This document shows, piece by piece, positions 56,400 through 64,000 of a stretch of DNA of 64,000 bases (the first letter of the stretch is position 1; the number at the start of each line of letters is the position of its first letter). Made by a program: the position numbers and the translations under genes. The stretch spans positions 1 through 64,000 of the forward strand of contig NZ_LDTB01000010.1 in NCBI RefSeq assembly GCF_001476895.1. The letters run 5' to 3'. The notes beneath the pieces were generated by a model. That model searched no databases. It was not told the origin of the DNA and saw only the letters and a list, made by a program, of their open reading frames with translations. The stretch is from Sphingomonas endophytica. Its GTDB lineage: Bacteria; Pseudomonadota; Alphaproteobacteria; Sphingomonadales; Sphingomonadaceae.

Positions 56400-58078
56400 G
56401 CTGCACGTCCAAACTCGGCGTCTTCGCCGTCAGGGCCACCATTGGTCAGATCGAGGGCGAAGCCACGCACCCGAGCCTGTTGATCGGCAACGCTGCCAGC
56501 GCGCGGCGCGGCCGGTCGTGCCTTCTTTGTCGGAGCCGCGCCGCGCGACGGAGCGGGCTTGCGCACCGGGGTCGACTTGCGGCCACCGTTCTCGATGCGG
56601 AAGTAGGCGATGCTTTCCTGAAGCTCCTCGGCCTGGCTGGCGAGTTCCTCGGAGGTCGAGGAGATCTGCTCGGAGGCGGCGGCGTTCTGCTGCGTCACCT
56701 TGTCGAGCTGCTGGATCGCCTCGTTGATCTGGCTGGCGCCGATGTCCTGTTCACGGCACGCCGCGCTGATCTCCGACACCAGTTCGGCGGTCCGGCGGAT
56801 GTCCGGCACCAGCTTCGTCAGCATCTCGCCGGCCTGCTGCGCGGCCTGGACGGTATCGGAGGACATGCCGCTGATCTCGCCCGCCGCCGTCTGGCTGCGC
56901 TCGGCCAGCTTGCGGACCTCGGCGGCGACCACCGCGAAGCCGCGACCATGTTCGCCGGCGCGTGCCGCCTCGACCGCCGCGTTCAGCGCCAGCAGGTCGG
57001 TCTGGCGCGCGATCTCCTGCACGATGCCGATCTTTTCGGCGATCGTGCGCATCGCGACCACCGCCTTCTGCACCGCGTCGCCGCTCTGCTCGGCCGACTG
57101 CGACGACTGGCGCGCGATCTTCTCGGTCTGCGACGCATTGTCGGCGTTCTGCTTGATGTTCGCCGCCATCTGCTCCATCGACGCCGACGCTTCCTCGGCC
57201 GCCGCCGCCTGCTCGGTCGCGCCCTGCGACACCTGCTCCGACGAGCTCGACAGCTGCTGGCTGCCCGCCGCCACGTTCTGCGCCGCCTGGGTGGCCTGCC
57301 CGATCGTGTCGCGCAGGCGGCTGGTCATGACGTTGACGGTATCGACCAGGTCCTTGATCTCGTCGTTGCTGGACACCGAGATATCGCGCGTCAGGTCGCC
57401 CTCCGCGATCGCGTCGACGGCCGTGGCGATCGTGCCCAGCCCCTTCGACACCAGCAGCGCGATCCAGAACGCACCCGCGGCGGCGATCAGCAGTGCGACG
57501 ACCGCGGCGGTCAGCATCGTCGTGCGCGCCGAGGCGTACAGCGCGGCGGCTTCCGCGTTCGCCTTGACCATCTGCCCCTGGGTGATGGCGGCCAGCTTGG
57601 CCAGCGTGTCGCTGATCCTGGTCGCGATCTCACGGCCTTCGGTCGCCGATATCTGTCCGGCCTCGGCGTTGCGGTTCTGCATGGCCAGCGAGCGCGCACG
57701 GTCGCTGATGCTCCGATAGGCGCGCCATTCCTCCAGCGCCTTCGTCCACACCGGGCGGCCCTGCTCGGTAGCGATCTTCAGCCCCTTGTTGAGGCCGTCG
57801 ACGATCTTGCCGTCATATTCCATGAACCGGGAGTCGAGCTGCCGCATCGCGGTCACGTCCTCGGTCAGCATCATGTTCTTTTCAGCGCGGATCGCGCGGC
57901 CGATATCGGCGTCGGCGGTCAGCGCCAGCTGGATACGCTGCGCCGGGCCGTTGACGATCTCGGCGATCATGTCGTTCAGCGCACTGATCCGTGACACGCC
58001 GAGACCGACCACCAGGCACAACAGAAGGATCACCATCGTGAACGTTCCGGCCAGCTTTAATTTGATAGTTGCTCGCAT
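56396..58078 (-). CDS. Membrane chemoreceptor (methyl-accepting chemotaxis protein) 1
   Basis: A 560-residue receptor: membrane segment (about 10-30), periplasmic four-helix-type sensor (about 31-185), second membrane segment (about 188-210), HAMP and a long cytoplasmic signalling hairpin with tip '[20 protein letters not shown]'. After a basic Lys/Pro/Ala linker there is a 30-residue conserved tail ('RVRGFALDL', ending 'GRAA') shared with the other two receptors here. The ligand is unknown. Confidence 0.94.
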   Translation of the reverse strand: MRATIKLKLAGTFTMVILLLCLVVGLGVSRISALNDMIAEIVNGPAQRIQLALTADADIGRAIRAEKNMMLTEDVTAMRQLDSRFMEYDGKIVDGLNKGLKIATEQGRPVWTKALEEWRAYRSISDRARSLAMQNRNAEAGQISATEGREIATRISDTLAKLAAITQGQMVKANAEAAALYASARTTMLTAAVVALLIAAAGAFWIALLVSKGLGTIATAVDAIAEGDLTRDISVSSNDEIKDLVDTVNVMTSRLRDTIGQATQAAQNVAAGSQQLSSSSEQVSQGATEQAAAAEEASASMEQMAANIKQNADNASQTEKIARQSSQSAEQSGDAVQKAVVAMRTIAEKIGIVQEIARQTDLLALNAAVEAARAGEHGRGFAVVAAEVRKLAERSQTAAGEISGMSSDTVQAAQQAGEMLTKLVPDIRRTAELVSEISAACREQDIGASQINEAIQQLDKVTQQNAAASEQISSTSEELASQAEELQESIAYFRIENGGRKSTPVRKPAPSRGAAPTKKARPAAPRAGSVADQQARVRGFALDLTNGGPDGEDAEFGRAA

Positions 58079-58296
58079 GTCATTCCCCCCGGGATGTGGA
58101 TGCGGTGAATGGAAGCGGCCGAAGACCGCAAACGTACCTACGATTCTCAGTTAACCGCGAAGACGTGAAAGATTGGTTTTGACCGCAAAGAAAAATCGGG
58201 TCCGGCTCCAAGTATCGCGCAAGACATGACGAAGCCCGCGTCGCGACATGACCGCGCGACGCGGGATGCGTCTACCTCATTGGAAACAGGCACCTT
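58079..58296. other. Non-coding gap upstream of chemoreceptor 1
   Basis: Together with the repeat that follows, this is a gap of about 350 nt between two receptor genes. It contains a perfect 11-bp inverted repeat, CCCGCGTCGCG-N9-CGCGACGCGGG (58235-58265), which may terminate transcription of chemoreceptor 2 although no T-run follows. Nothing else was recognised; a promoter for chemoreceptor 1 is expected here. Confidence 0.45.
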
Positions 58297-58372
58297 ACCG
58301 GCGAAGGCCGGGATGTTGCGGTCATGGCGTGGCGCAGAAGCCGCGCCAGGCCCGGCCTTCGCCGGGACGACG
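58297..58372. repeat. REPIN-like palindrome doublet, diverged
   Basis: ACCGGCGAAGGCCGGGAT (58297-58314) and the inverted GCCCGGCCTTCGCCGGGACG (from 58350) form a doublet of the same subtype as 45278 and 50624. Part of one outer end is missing. Confidence 0.65.
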
Positions 58373-58426
58373 GTTGCGACCGGATGAATGAAGCGGCCGG
58401 GACGCTCGCGCACCCGGCCCACCCCG

Positions 58427-60352
58427 TCAGGCGGCGTGATTGAAGTTGTCGTCTTCGTGATCCGGACCGCCGGTGTTCATATCGAGCGCGAAGCCGCGTA
58501 CCCGCGATTGCTGGTCGGCGATCGAGCCGGACCGGGCCGCGGAACGCCCCTTCTTCGCCGCCATGACCGCGTGACGCGTCGCGGCGGGAATCGCCGGCTT
58601 GCGGACACTCGACGCGCGCGCCGGCTCCGCGACGCGGAAGAAGGCGATATTCTGTTCCAGTTCCTCCGCCTTTCCGGCGAGCGATTCCGACGTCGAGGAG
58701 ATCTGCTCGGAGGCGGCGGCGTTCTGCTGCGTCACCTTGTCGAGCTGCTGGATCGCCTCGTTGATCTGGCTGGCGCCGATGTCCTGCTCACGGCACGCCG
58801 CGCTGATCTCCGACACCAGTTCGGCGGTGCGGCGGATGTCGGGCACCAGCCTGGTCAGCATCTCGCCGGCCTGCTGCGCGGCCTGAACGGTATCGGAGGA
58901 CATGCCGCTGATCTCGCCCGCCGCGGTCTGGCTGCGCTCCGCCAGCTTGCGGACCTCGGCGGCGACCACCGCGAAGCCGCGACCATGTTCGCCGGCGCGT
59001 GCCGCCTCGACCGCCGCGTTCAGCGCCAGCAGGTCGGTCTGGCGCGCGATCTCCTGCACGATGCCGATCTTCTCGGCGATCGTCCGCATCGCGACCACCG
59101 CCTTCTGCACCGCGTCGCCGCTCTGCTCGGCCGCCTGCGACGACTGGCGCGCGATCTTCTCGGTCTGCGACGCATTGTCGGCGTTCTGCTTGATGTTCGC
59201 CGCCATCTGCTCCATCGACGCCGACGCTTCCTCGGCCGCCGCCGCCTGCTCGGTCGCGCCCTGCGACATCTGATCGGCGGTGCTCGACAGTTGCTGGCTG
59301 CCGCTGGCGACCTGCGCGGACGCGGTCGCGACCTCGCCGGCGAACTTCGACAGATTGTCGACCAGCCCGTTGATCGCCTTCTTCATCCGCTCATGATCGC
59401 CCTCGCAGGTGATATCGACGCGCTGCGTCAGGTCGCCATCGCTGACCTGCGCCAGGACGCGATTGCCTTCCGCGATCGGCAGCAGGATGGCATCGAGCAT
59501 CCCGTTGATGCCGCCGACCAGCGCGCCGAAATCGCCGGGGAAGCGCGTCGCGTCGCCCCGCTCGCTCAGCCGCCCCTGCGTCGAGGCGACGATCAGGCGC
59601 TGGATCTCGCCGATGATCTCGCGCAGGTTCCCGCGCAACTCCTCGATCGTGTCGTTGATGAACGCCTTCTTGCCGGGGAAGCTCTCCAGCGCGGCGTCGA
59701 AATTCCCCTCGCCGAACTGCTTGATGCAGGCCATCGCCTTCTTCTTCACCGCGATATGGCCGGCGACCATGTCGTTGATGCCCTGCGCCATCGTCGCGAA
59801 ATCGCCGTTGAAGCGCGCCGCCGGCACGAAGGCGTCGATCTCTCCGCGATCGTGCTCGCTCGACATCTGTCGCATCTCGGCGATCAGCCCCTTCAGATTG
59901 CCGCGCAGCGTCTCGATCGTGTCGTTGATGAACGCCTTCTTGCCGGGCAGCCGGTCCAGCGGCGCCTCGAAATCGCCCTCGCCGAAGCGGCGGACGCACG
60001 CCATCGCCTGCTTCTTGACCGCGATATGCGCGCCGACCAGCGTGTTGACGCGCGTCGCGAGCTGCGCCAGCTCGCCGCGGAACACGGTGACGGGCACGAC
60101 CACATCGATGTCGCCGGCATCATGTTCGGCGGTCATGTGATCGATCGCCTCGCGGAGATGCACGACCGGCGACAGCACCCTGTCGAGCAGTTCGTTGACC
60201 GCGACCATCACCTGACGCGCGTCGCCGTCGGCGTTGTCGGTGCGGAGACGATGCGTCAGGTCGCCGTCGGCGAACTGGTGCGCCAGATCGCGGATGGCGG
60301 ATACCGCCCATTCGGGGCGCGACGTCTTGCTGAACTGCGACAACAAGGACAT
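58427..60352 (-). CDS. Soluble poly-HAMP chemoreceptor 2
   Basis: A 641-residue receptor without any membrane segment. The N-terminal half is a chain of HAMP-like units: an exact 90-residue period is visible between residues 75-164 and 165-254 ('AEHDAGDID'/'SEHDRGEID', '[13 protein letters not shown]'/'[13 protein letters not shown]', '[12 protein letters not shown]' twice), with a partial third copy to about 290 and a last HAMP near 300-345. The signalling hairpin has the same tip as receptor 1, and the C-terminal tail is conserved but more diverged. It likely senses a cytoplasmic or redox/energy signal. GGAGT precedes the ATG at 60352. Confidence 0.93.
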   Translation of the reverse strand: MSLLSQFSKTSRPEWAVSAIRDLAHQFADGDLTHRLRTDNADGDARQVMVAVNELLDRVLSPVVHLREAIDHMTAEHDAGDIDVVVPVTVFRGELAQLATRVNTLVGAHIAVKKQAMACVRRFGEGDFEAPLDRLPGKKAFINDTIETLRGNLKGLIAEMRQMSSEHDRGEIDAFVPAARFNGDFATMAQGINDMVAGHIAVKKKAMACIKQFGEGNFDAALESFPGKKAFINDTIEELRGNLREIIGEIQRLIVASTQGRLSERGDATRFPGDFGALVGGINGMLDAILLPIAEGNRVLAQVSDGDLTQRVDITCEGDHERMKKAINGLVDNLSKFAGEVATASAQVASGSQQLSSTADQMSQGATEQAAAAEEASASMEQMAANIKQNADNASQTEKIARQSSQAAEQSGDAVQKAVVAMRTIAEKIGIVQEIARQTDLLALNAAVEAARAGEHGRGFAVVAAEVRKLAERSQTAAGEISGMSSDTVQAAQQAGEMLTRLVPDIRRTAELVSEISAACREQDIGASQINEAIQQLDKVTQQNAAASEQISSTSESLAGKAEELEQNIAFFRVAEPARASSVRKPAIPAATRHAVMAAKKGRSAARSGSIADQQSRVRGFALDMNTGGPDHEDDNFNHAA

Positions 60353-60417
60353 GAAAGTTACTCCACTGGACTGGAAAGAGCGCGACCCCCTGCACGCCGC
60401 GCTCTTTCCGGGTTCGT

Positions 60418-62223
60418 TCAGGCCGCGCGACCGAATTCGGCATCCTCGCCGTCCGGGCCGCCATTGGTGAGGTCGAGCGCGAAGCCGCGCACCCGCGCCT
60501 GCTGGTCGGCGACCGAATTCGGCTTCGGTGCGGACTTCGCCTTCTTCGCGGCGGGCGCGGGGGCCGCGCTGCGCGACGGCGCGGGCTTGCGCACCGGGGT
60601 CGACTTGCGGCCACCGTTTTCGATGCGGAAGTAGGCGATGCTTTCCTGAAGCTCCTCGGCCTGGCTGGCGAGTTCCTCGGACGTCGAGGAGATCTGCTCG
60701 GACGCGGCGGCGTTCTGCTGCGTCACCTTGTCGAGCTGCTGGATCGCCTCGTTGATCTGGCTGGCGCCGATGTCCTGCTCACGGCACGCGGCGCTGATCT
60801 CCGACACCAGTTCGGCGGTCCGGCGGATGTCCGGCACCAGCTTCGTCAGCATCTCGCCGGCCTGCTGCGCCGCCTGCACCGTGTCGGACGACATGCCGCT
60901 GATCTCGCCCGCCGCCGTCTGGCTGCGCTCCGCCAGCTTGCGGACCTCGGCGGCGACCACCGCAAAGCCGCGGCCATGTTCGCCGGCGCGTGCCGCCTCG
61001 ACCGCCGCGTTCAGCGCCAGCAGGTCGGTCTGGCGCGCGATCTCCTGCACGATGCCGATCTTCTCGGCGATCGTCCGCATCGCGACCACCGCCTTCTGCA
61101 CCGCGTCGCCGCTCTGCTCGGCCGACTGCGACGACTGGCGCGCGATCTTCTCGGTCTGCGACGCATTGTCGGCGTTCTGCTTGATGTTCGCCGCCATCTG
61201 CTCCATCGACGCCGACGCTTCCTCGGCCGCCGCCGCCTGCTCGGTCGCGCCCTGCGACACCTGCTCCGACGAGCTCGACAGCTGCTGGCTGCCCGCCGCG
61301 ACATTATGCGCGGCCTGGGTGGCATCGCCGACGACGCCGCGCAGACGATCAACCATCGTCACCAGCGCATGGCCCAGCATGTCCTTGTCCGACAGCGGCT
61401 GGTGATTGACGGTCAGATCGCCCGAGGCGATCGTGTCGGCCAGCTGCGCGGTCTTGCGCAGGTTGGCGGTCATGCGGTTGACCGTTTCGATCAGATCCTT
61501 GATCTCGTCGTTGCTGGTGACGGTGACGTCATTCTCCAGATCACCGATCGCGACGGCTTCGATGGCGTCGCTGGCCCGCTTCAGGCCGATCGACACGATC
61601 CGCGAGATCCAGAACGCGCCGGCGATGGCGATCAGCAGCGCGACGACCGATACCGCGATCGTCAGCGACCGGGCGTTGCCGTACAGTTCGTCGGTATCCT
61701 TGTTGGCCTGATCCATGTCGGCCTTGGCGATCTTGACGAGCTGGCTCGCCGCATCGCTCAACTGGGTTGCGGTCAGGCGCGATTTGGTGATCGAAAGCTG
61801 GCCGGCCTCCGCATTCCTGTTGGCAAGCGCCAACTGCCGGATCTGATCGTCGATCTGCACCCAGTTGTTGTAGGTCGACTGGATCTGCGTCCAGATCGGC
61901 CGCGACTGATCGGTGGCGCCGGCGAGGCCCGCCCCGATCAGCGCCTGGGCGTCTGCGCGCGTCTTCATCAGCGAGCGATCGAATTCCTGCGTGAGCTGCG
62001 TATCGTCGGTCAGCGCCATGTTCTTTTCCTGGCGCAGCGCGAAGCTGATGCGCTCGCTCAGGGTTTCGGCGCGGTCGAGCCGCGCCGCCGGACCGGTGAT
62101 GACATCGCTGATCGCGGTGTTCAGCGTGCTCATCTTGGTAATACCGACGCCGGCGACGGCGATCAGCAGGATGATTACGGCGGCGAAGGTCGCACCTAGC
62201 TTCAGTTTGATGGTTGCGCGCAT
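60418..62223 (-). CDS. Membrane chemoreceptor 3
   Basis: A 601-residue receptor with the same plan as receptor 1: N-terminal '[10 protein letters not shown]', membrane segments near 10-30 and 190-210, periplasmic helical sensor, HAMP followed by an additional HAMP-like unit ('[20 protein letters not shown]'), signalling hairpin, basic linker and the shared tail ('[20 protein letters not shown]'). From the hairpin onward it is nearly identical to receptor 1 while the sensor differs. The start is set at 62223 by comparison with receptor 1 (TAGGATG site upstream); ATG at 62232 is possible. Confidence 0.93.
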   Translation of the reverse strand: MRATIKLKLGATFAAVIILLIAVAGVGITKMSTLNTAISDVITGPAARLDRAETLSERISFALRQEKNMALTDDTQLTQEFDRSLMKTRADAQALIGAGLAGATDQSRPIWTQIQSTYNNWVQIDDQIRQLALANRNAEAGQLSITKSRLTATQLSDAASQLVKIAKADMDQANKDTDELYGNARSLTIAVSVVALLIAIAGAFWISRIVSIGLKRASDAIEAVAIGDLENDVTVTSNDEIKDLIETVNRMTANLRKTAQLADTIASGDLTVNHQPLSDKDMLGHALVTMVDRLRGVVGDATQAAHNVAAGSQQLSSSSEQVSQGATEQAAAAEEASASMEQMAANIKQNADNASQTEKIARQSSQSAEQSGDAVQKAVVAMRTIAEKIGIVQEIARQTDLLALNAAVEAARAGEHGRGFAVVAAEVRKLAERSQTAAGEISGMSSDTVQAAQQAGEMLTKLVPDIRRTAELVSEISAACREQDIGASQINEAIQQLDKVTQQNAAASEQISSTSEELASQAEELQESIAYFRIENGGRKSTPVRKPAPSRSAAPAPAAKKAKSAPKPNSVADQQARVRGFALDLTNGGPDGEDAEFGRAA

Positions 62224-62253
62224 TATGGGCATCCTATGGAGGAAGAGCCGCGG

Positions 62254-62787
62254 TTACGACCGGGCGGCGGAGGAAGCGCCGGATAACGCGGGCGCGAAGA
62301 TGGCATGGAGATCGGGCAGGACGACCAGGTCGTCGCGCCACCGGACCAGTCGGCGGACATGTTCGCGCTGCCAGCGGACGCCGACGATCGGCGCTTCCTC
62401 GCTGCTGGCGGCGGAGAAGGTCGCGACCTCGTGGACGTGGTCGGTGCGCAGGCCCAGCAAGGTCGGCTCACCGTCCAGCGGCAGTTCGATGACGACGATC
62501 CGACTGTTCGCGGTGACGTCGGTGGCTTCCATCCCGAACGCCAGCCGCAGGTCGGCGACGGGCACGATGCGGCCACGGAAGTTGACGACATGGCTGACCA
62601 GCGGCGGCGCACCCGGCACATAGGTTTCGGGCAGCAGGTCCAGGATTTCGCGGACCAGCGTGGCTTCGAGCGCGAAGGTCTCGGTGCCGATGTCGAAGGT
62701 CAGCACCTCCAGCTCGCCACGCTCATCCCACACGATCGTGTTCGGACCGCCGCTCTCGGCGGCGTTGACGGCGTTAGCTCGCGGCAC
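62254..62787 (-). CDS. cheW: Chemotaxis coupling protein CheW, second copy
   Basis: A 177-residue CheW-domain protein ('FALEATLVREILDLLPETYVP', 'HVVNFRGRIVPVADLRLAFG', 'LLGLRTDHVHEV'). It differs clearly from the CheW at 55905 and is placed right after cheA, so it probably belongs to the CheA core complex. GTG at 62787 has AGGAGA 7 nt upstream inside cheA; GTG at 62802 is also in frame. Confidence 0.9.
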   Translation of the reverse strand: MPRANAVNAAESGGPNTIVWDERGELEVLTFDIGTETFALEATLVREILDLLPETYVPGAPPLVSHVVNFRGRIVPVADLRLAFGMEATDVTANSRIVVIELPLDGEPTLLGLRTDHVHEVATFSAASSEEAPIVGVRWQREHVRRLVRWRDDLVVLPDLHAIFAPALSGASSAARS

Positions 62788-64000
62788 GAAGCGTCTCCTC
62801 ACGGGGTTGCGCCATCGCGACCAGTTGGCCGACGTCGAGGATCAGCGCGACGTTGCCGTCGCCCAGGATCGTCGCGCCGGAGAAGCTGTTGACGCCGCGA
62901 TGGAAAGCGGACAGCGACTTGATGACCGTCTGATGGTTGCCGATGATCTGATCGACGACCAGCCCGACGCGCTCGCGCCCGGTGGCGACGACCACGATCT
63001 TCTGATGGGCATCGGGACGGGTGCCGGTGGAAAACAATTCGCGCAGCCGCAGGAACGGCACCAGCCGGTCGCGCAGCGTGATGAGGCTGCGCCCGCGCGA
63101 GCGGAGATCGTCCTCCAGCGACAGTTCGAGGCATTCCTCGACCGCCGACAGCGGGATGACGTAGCGGCTTTCGCCGACCCGCACGAGCAGCCCGTCGATG
63201 ATCGCCAGCGTCAGCGGGATGCGCAGCGTGATCGTCGATCCCTGCCCGTCCGTGCTGGCGACGCTGATCGAGCCGCGCAGGCTTTCGATCGTGCGCTTCA
63301 CCACGTCCATGCCGACGCCGCGCCCGGACAGGTTCGTGACCTGCGCGGCGGTCGAGAAGCCGGGATGGAAGATCAGGCCGAGCAGATCCTCGTCCGAAAT
63401 CTGCGCGCCCGGCTCGATCAGGCCGTTGGCCTCGCCCTTGGCGCGGACGCGCTCGCGGTCGATCCCGCGCCCGTCGTCGGTAATGGTGATCAGCACCTCG
63501 CCACCCGCCTGATGCGCGCTGAGGCGCACCAGCCCGGAGGCGGGCTTGCCCGCCGCCAGCCGGTCCTCGGGCTTCTCCAGCCCGTGATCGCACGAGTTGC
63601 GGATGATATGGACCAGCGGATCGAACAGCCGCTCGATGACGGTCTTGTCGACCTCGGTCGTCTCGCCTTCGGTGCGCAGCTCAATCGCCTTGCCGGTGTC
63701 GCGCGCCAGATCGTGGATCAGGCGACGGAAGCGGCCGAACAGCGTCGAGACCGGCACCATGCGCAACACCATCATCGTGTCGCGCAATTCGCCGGCCAGC
63801 CGCTCGATATCCTCGGATACCGAACGCAGCACCAGGTCGTGACGGTTGCCCGCCAGCTGCGACAGGCGGCTCTGCGCGATCACCAGTTCGCCGACGCGGT
63901 CCATCAATTCGTCGAGTCGCTCGGCGGGAACGCGGACGTTCTCGCCCGCCGGCTGGTTGGCCGCTGCGGTCGCGGCCGGGCGATCGGCGGCCGGCGTCGG
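62774..64000 (-). CDS. cheA: Chemotaxis histidine kinase CheA, 5' part outside the window
   Basis: The last 408 residues of CheA; the reading frame stays open to the window edge, so the phosphotransfer (P1/Hpt) domain is not seen. Visible are the dimerisation helices ('RLDELMDRVGELVIAQSRL'), the ATPase domain (N-box 'HIIRNSCDHGLEKPEDR', 'DDGRGIDRER', 'GFSTAAQV', 'GRGVGMDVVK') and the C-terminal CheW-like domain. Just upstream of the dimerisation helices is an Ala/Pro-rich linker. The kinase is stimulated by the receptors and would phosphorylate CheY (not in the window) and CheB. Confidence 0.95.
   Translation of the reverse strand, partial: PTPAADRPAATAAANQPAGENVRVPAERLDELMDRVGELVIAQSRLSQLAGNRHDLVLRSVSEDIERLAGELRDTMMVLRMVPVSTLFGRFRRLIHDLARDTGKAIELRTEGETTEVDKTVIERLFDPLVHIIRNSCDHGLEKPEDRLAAGKPASGLVRLSAHQAGGEVLITITDDGRGIDRERVRAKGEANGLIEPGAQISDEDLLGLIFHPGFSTAAQVTNLSGRGVGMDVVKRTIESLRGSISVASTDGQGSTITLRIPLTLAIIDGLLVRVGESRYVIPLSAVEECLELSLEDDLRSRGRSLITLRDRLVPFLRLRELFSTGTRPDAHQKIVVVATGRERVGLVVDQIIGNHQTVIKSLSAFHRGVNSFSGATILGDGNVALILDVGQLVAMAQPREETLRAAS

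Overview
The window is GC-rich DNA from an alphaproteobacterium, most probably a sphingomonad (Sphingomonas or a close relative). The evidence is the dusB-ntrBC-ntrYX-hfq-hflX block next to a fused ispDF gene, an Hfq protein with two Sm domains in one chain, GGAAC-N16-CGTT promoters of the alphaproteobacterial general stress sigma factor EcfG, and many exported hydrolases. No plasmid, phage, integrase or insertion-sequence gene was seen, and both tRNA genes lack any adjacent integrase. The region reads as ordinary chromosome.

Layout. (1) 1-8.8 kb: envelope and stress genes, including a membrane-anchored zinc peptidase, two SpoIIAA/STAS-like small proteins, a Tyr/Arg/Asp-rich DUF2171 protein, tRNA-Ala(CGC), a Nudix hydrolase, an extensin-like protein, a small acidic protein behind a perfect EcfG site, a transglutaminase-like protein, a Bax-inhibitor-1 protein and ThpR. 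(2) 8.9-17.5 kb: an MFS transporter, a lipoprotein Cu/Zn superoxide dismutase, an inositol-lipid cluster (CDP-alcohol transferase divergent from myo-inositol-1-phosphate synthase and a sugar-nucleotidyltransferase-like gene), then a putative reductase, YghU and PPK2. (3) 17.5-31 kb: exported amidohydrolase, S9 peptidase, GH5 hydrolase, M61 peptidase and SGNH lipoprotein. Among them lie a ParD-type DNA-binding domain fused to a hybrid histidine kinase, and an EcfG-controlled single-domain response regulator. (4) 31-34 kb: infA, maf, RNase E/G-like gene, yacG, tRNA-Phe and mazG. (5) 34-48 kb: hflX, tandem hfq, ntrX, ntrY, ntrC, ntrB and dusB on the minus strand, then ispDF, a CinA-type deamidase, a COQ10/RatA-like gene, lipA and a beta-carbonic anhydrase. 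(6) 48-52 kb: aspS, rnd and an I78 inhibitor. (7) 52-64 kb: a minus-strand chemotaxis cluster, cheA (running off the window), cheW, three chemoreceptors, cheW, cheR, cheB and a soluble receptor-like coiled-coil protein.

How the genes work together. The chemotaxis genes form a nearly complete signalling unit (receptor, CheW, CheA, CheR and CheB) with 4-nt overlaps between cheW, cheR and cheB; no cheY or cheZ is visible inside the window. The ntr genes form two sensor/regulator pairs for nitrogen and redox-type signals, transcribed from dusB towards hfq and hflX. The inositol genes can be read as inositol-1-phosphate synthesis, activation to CDP-inositol, and transfer of the inositol phosphate to an acceptor.

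The points most worth following are the RHH-kinase fusion with its perfect inverted repeat over the promoter, the double Hfq, the split CDP-inositol module, the internally repeated poly-HAMP chemoreceptor, the near-identical receptor signalling modules, and a dispersed family of REPIN-like palindrome doublets. All functional calls are made by reading motifs; no database search was run.
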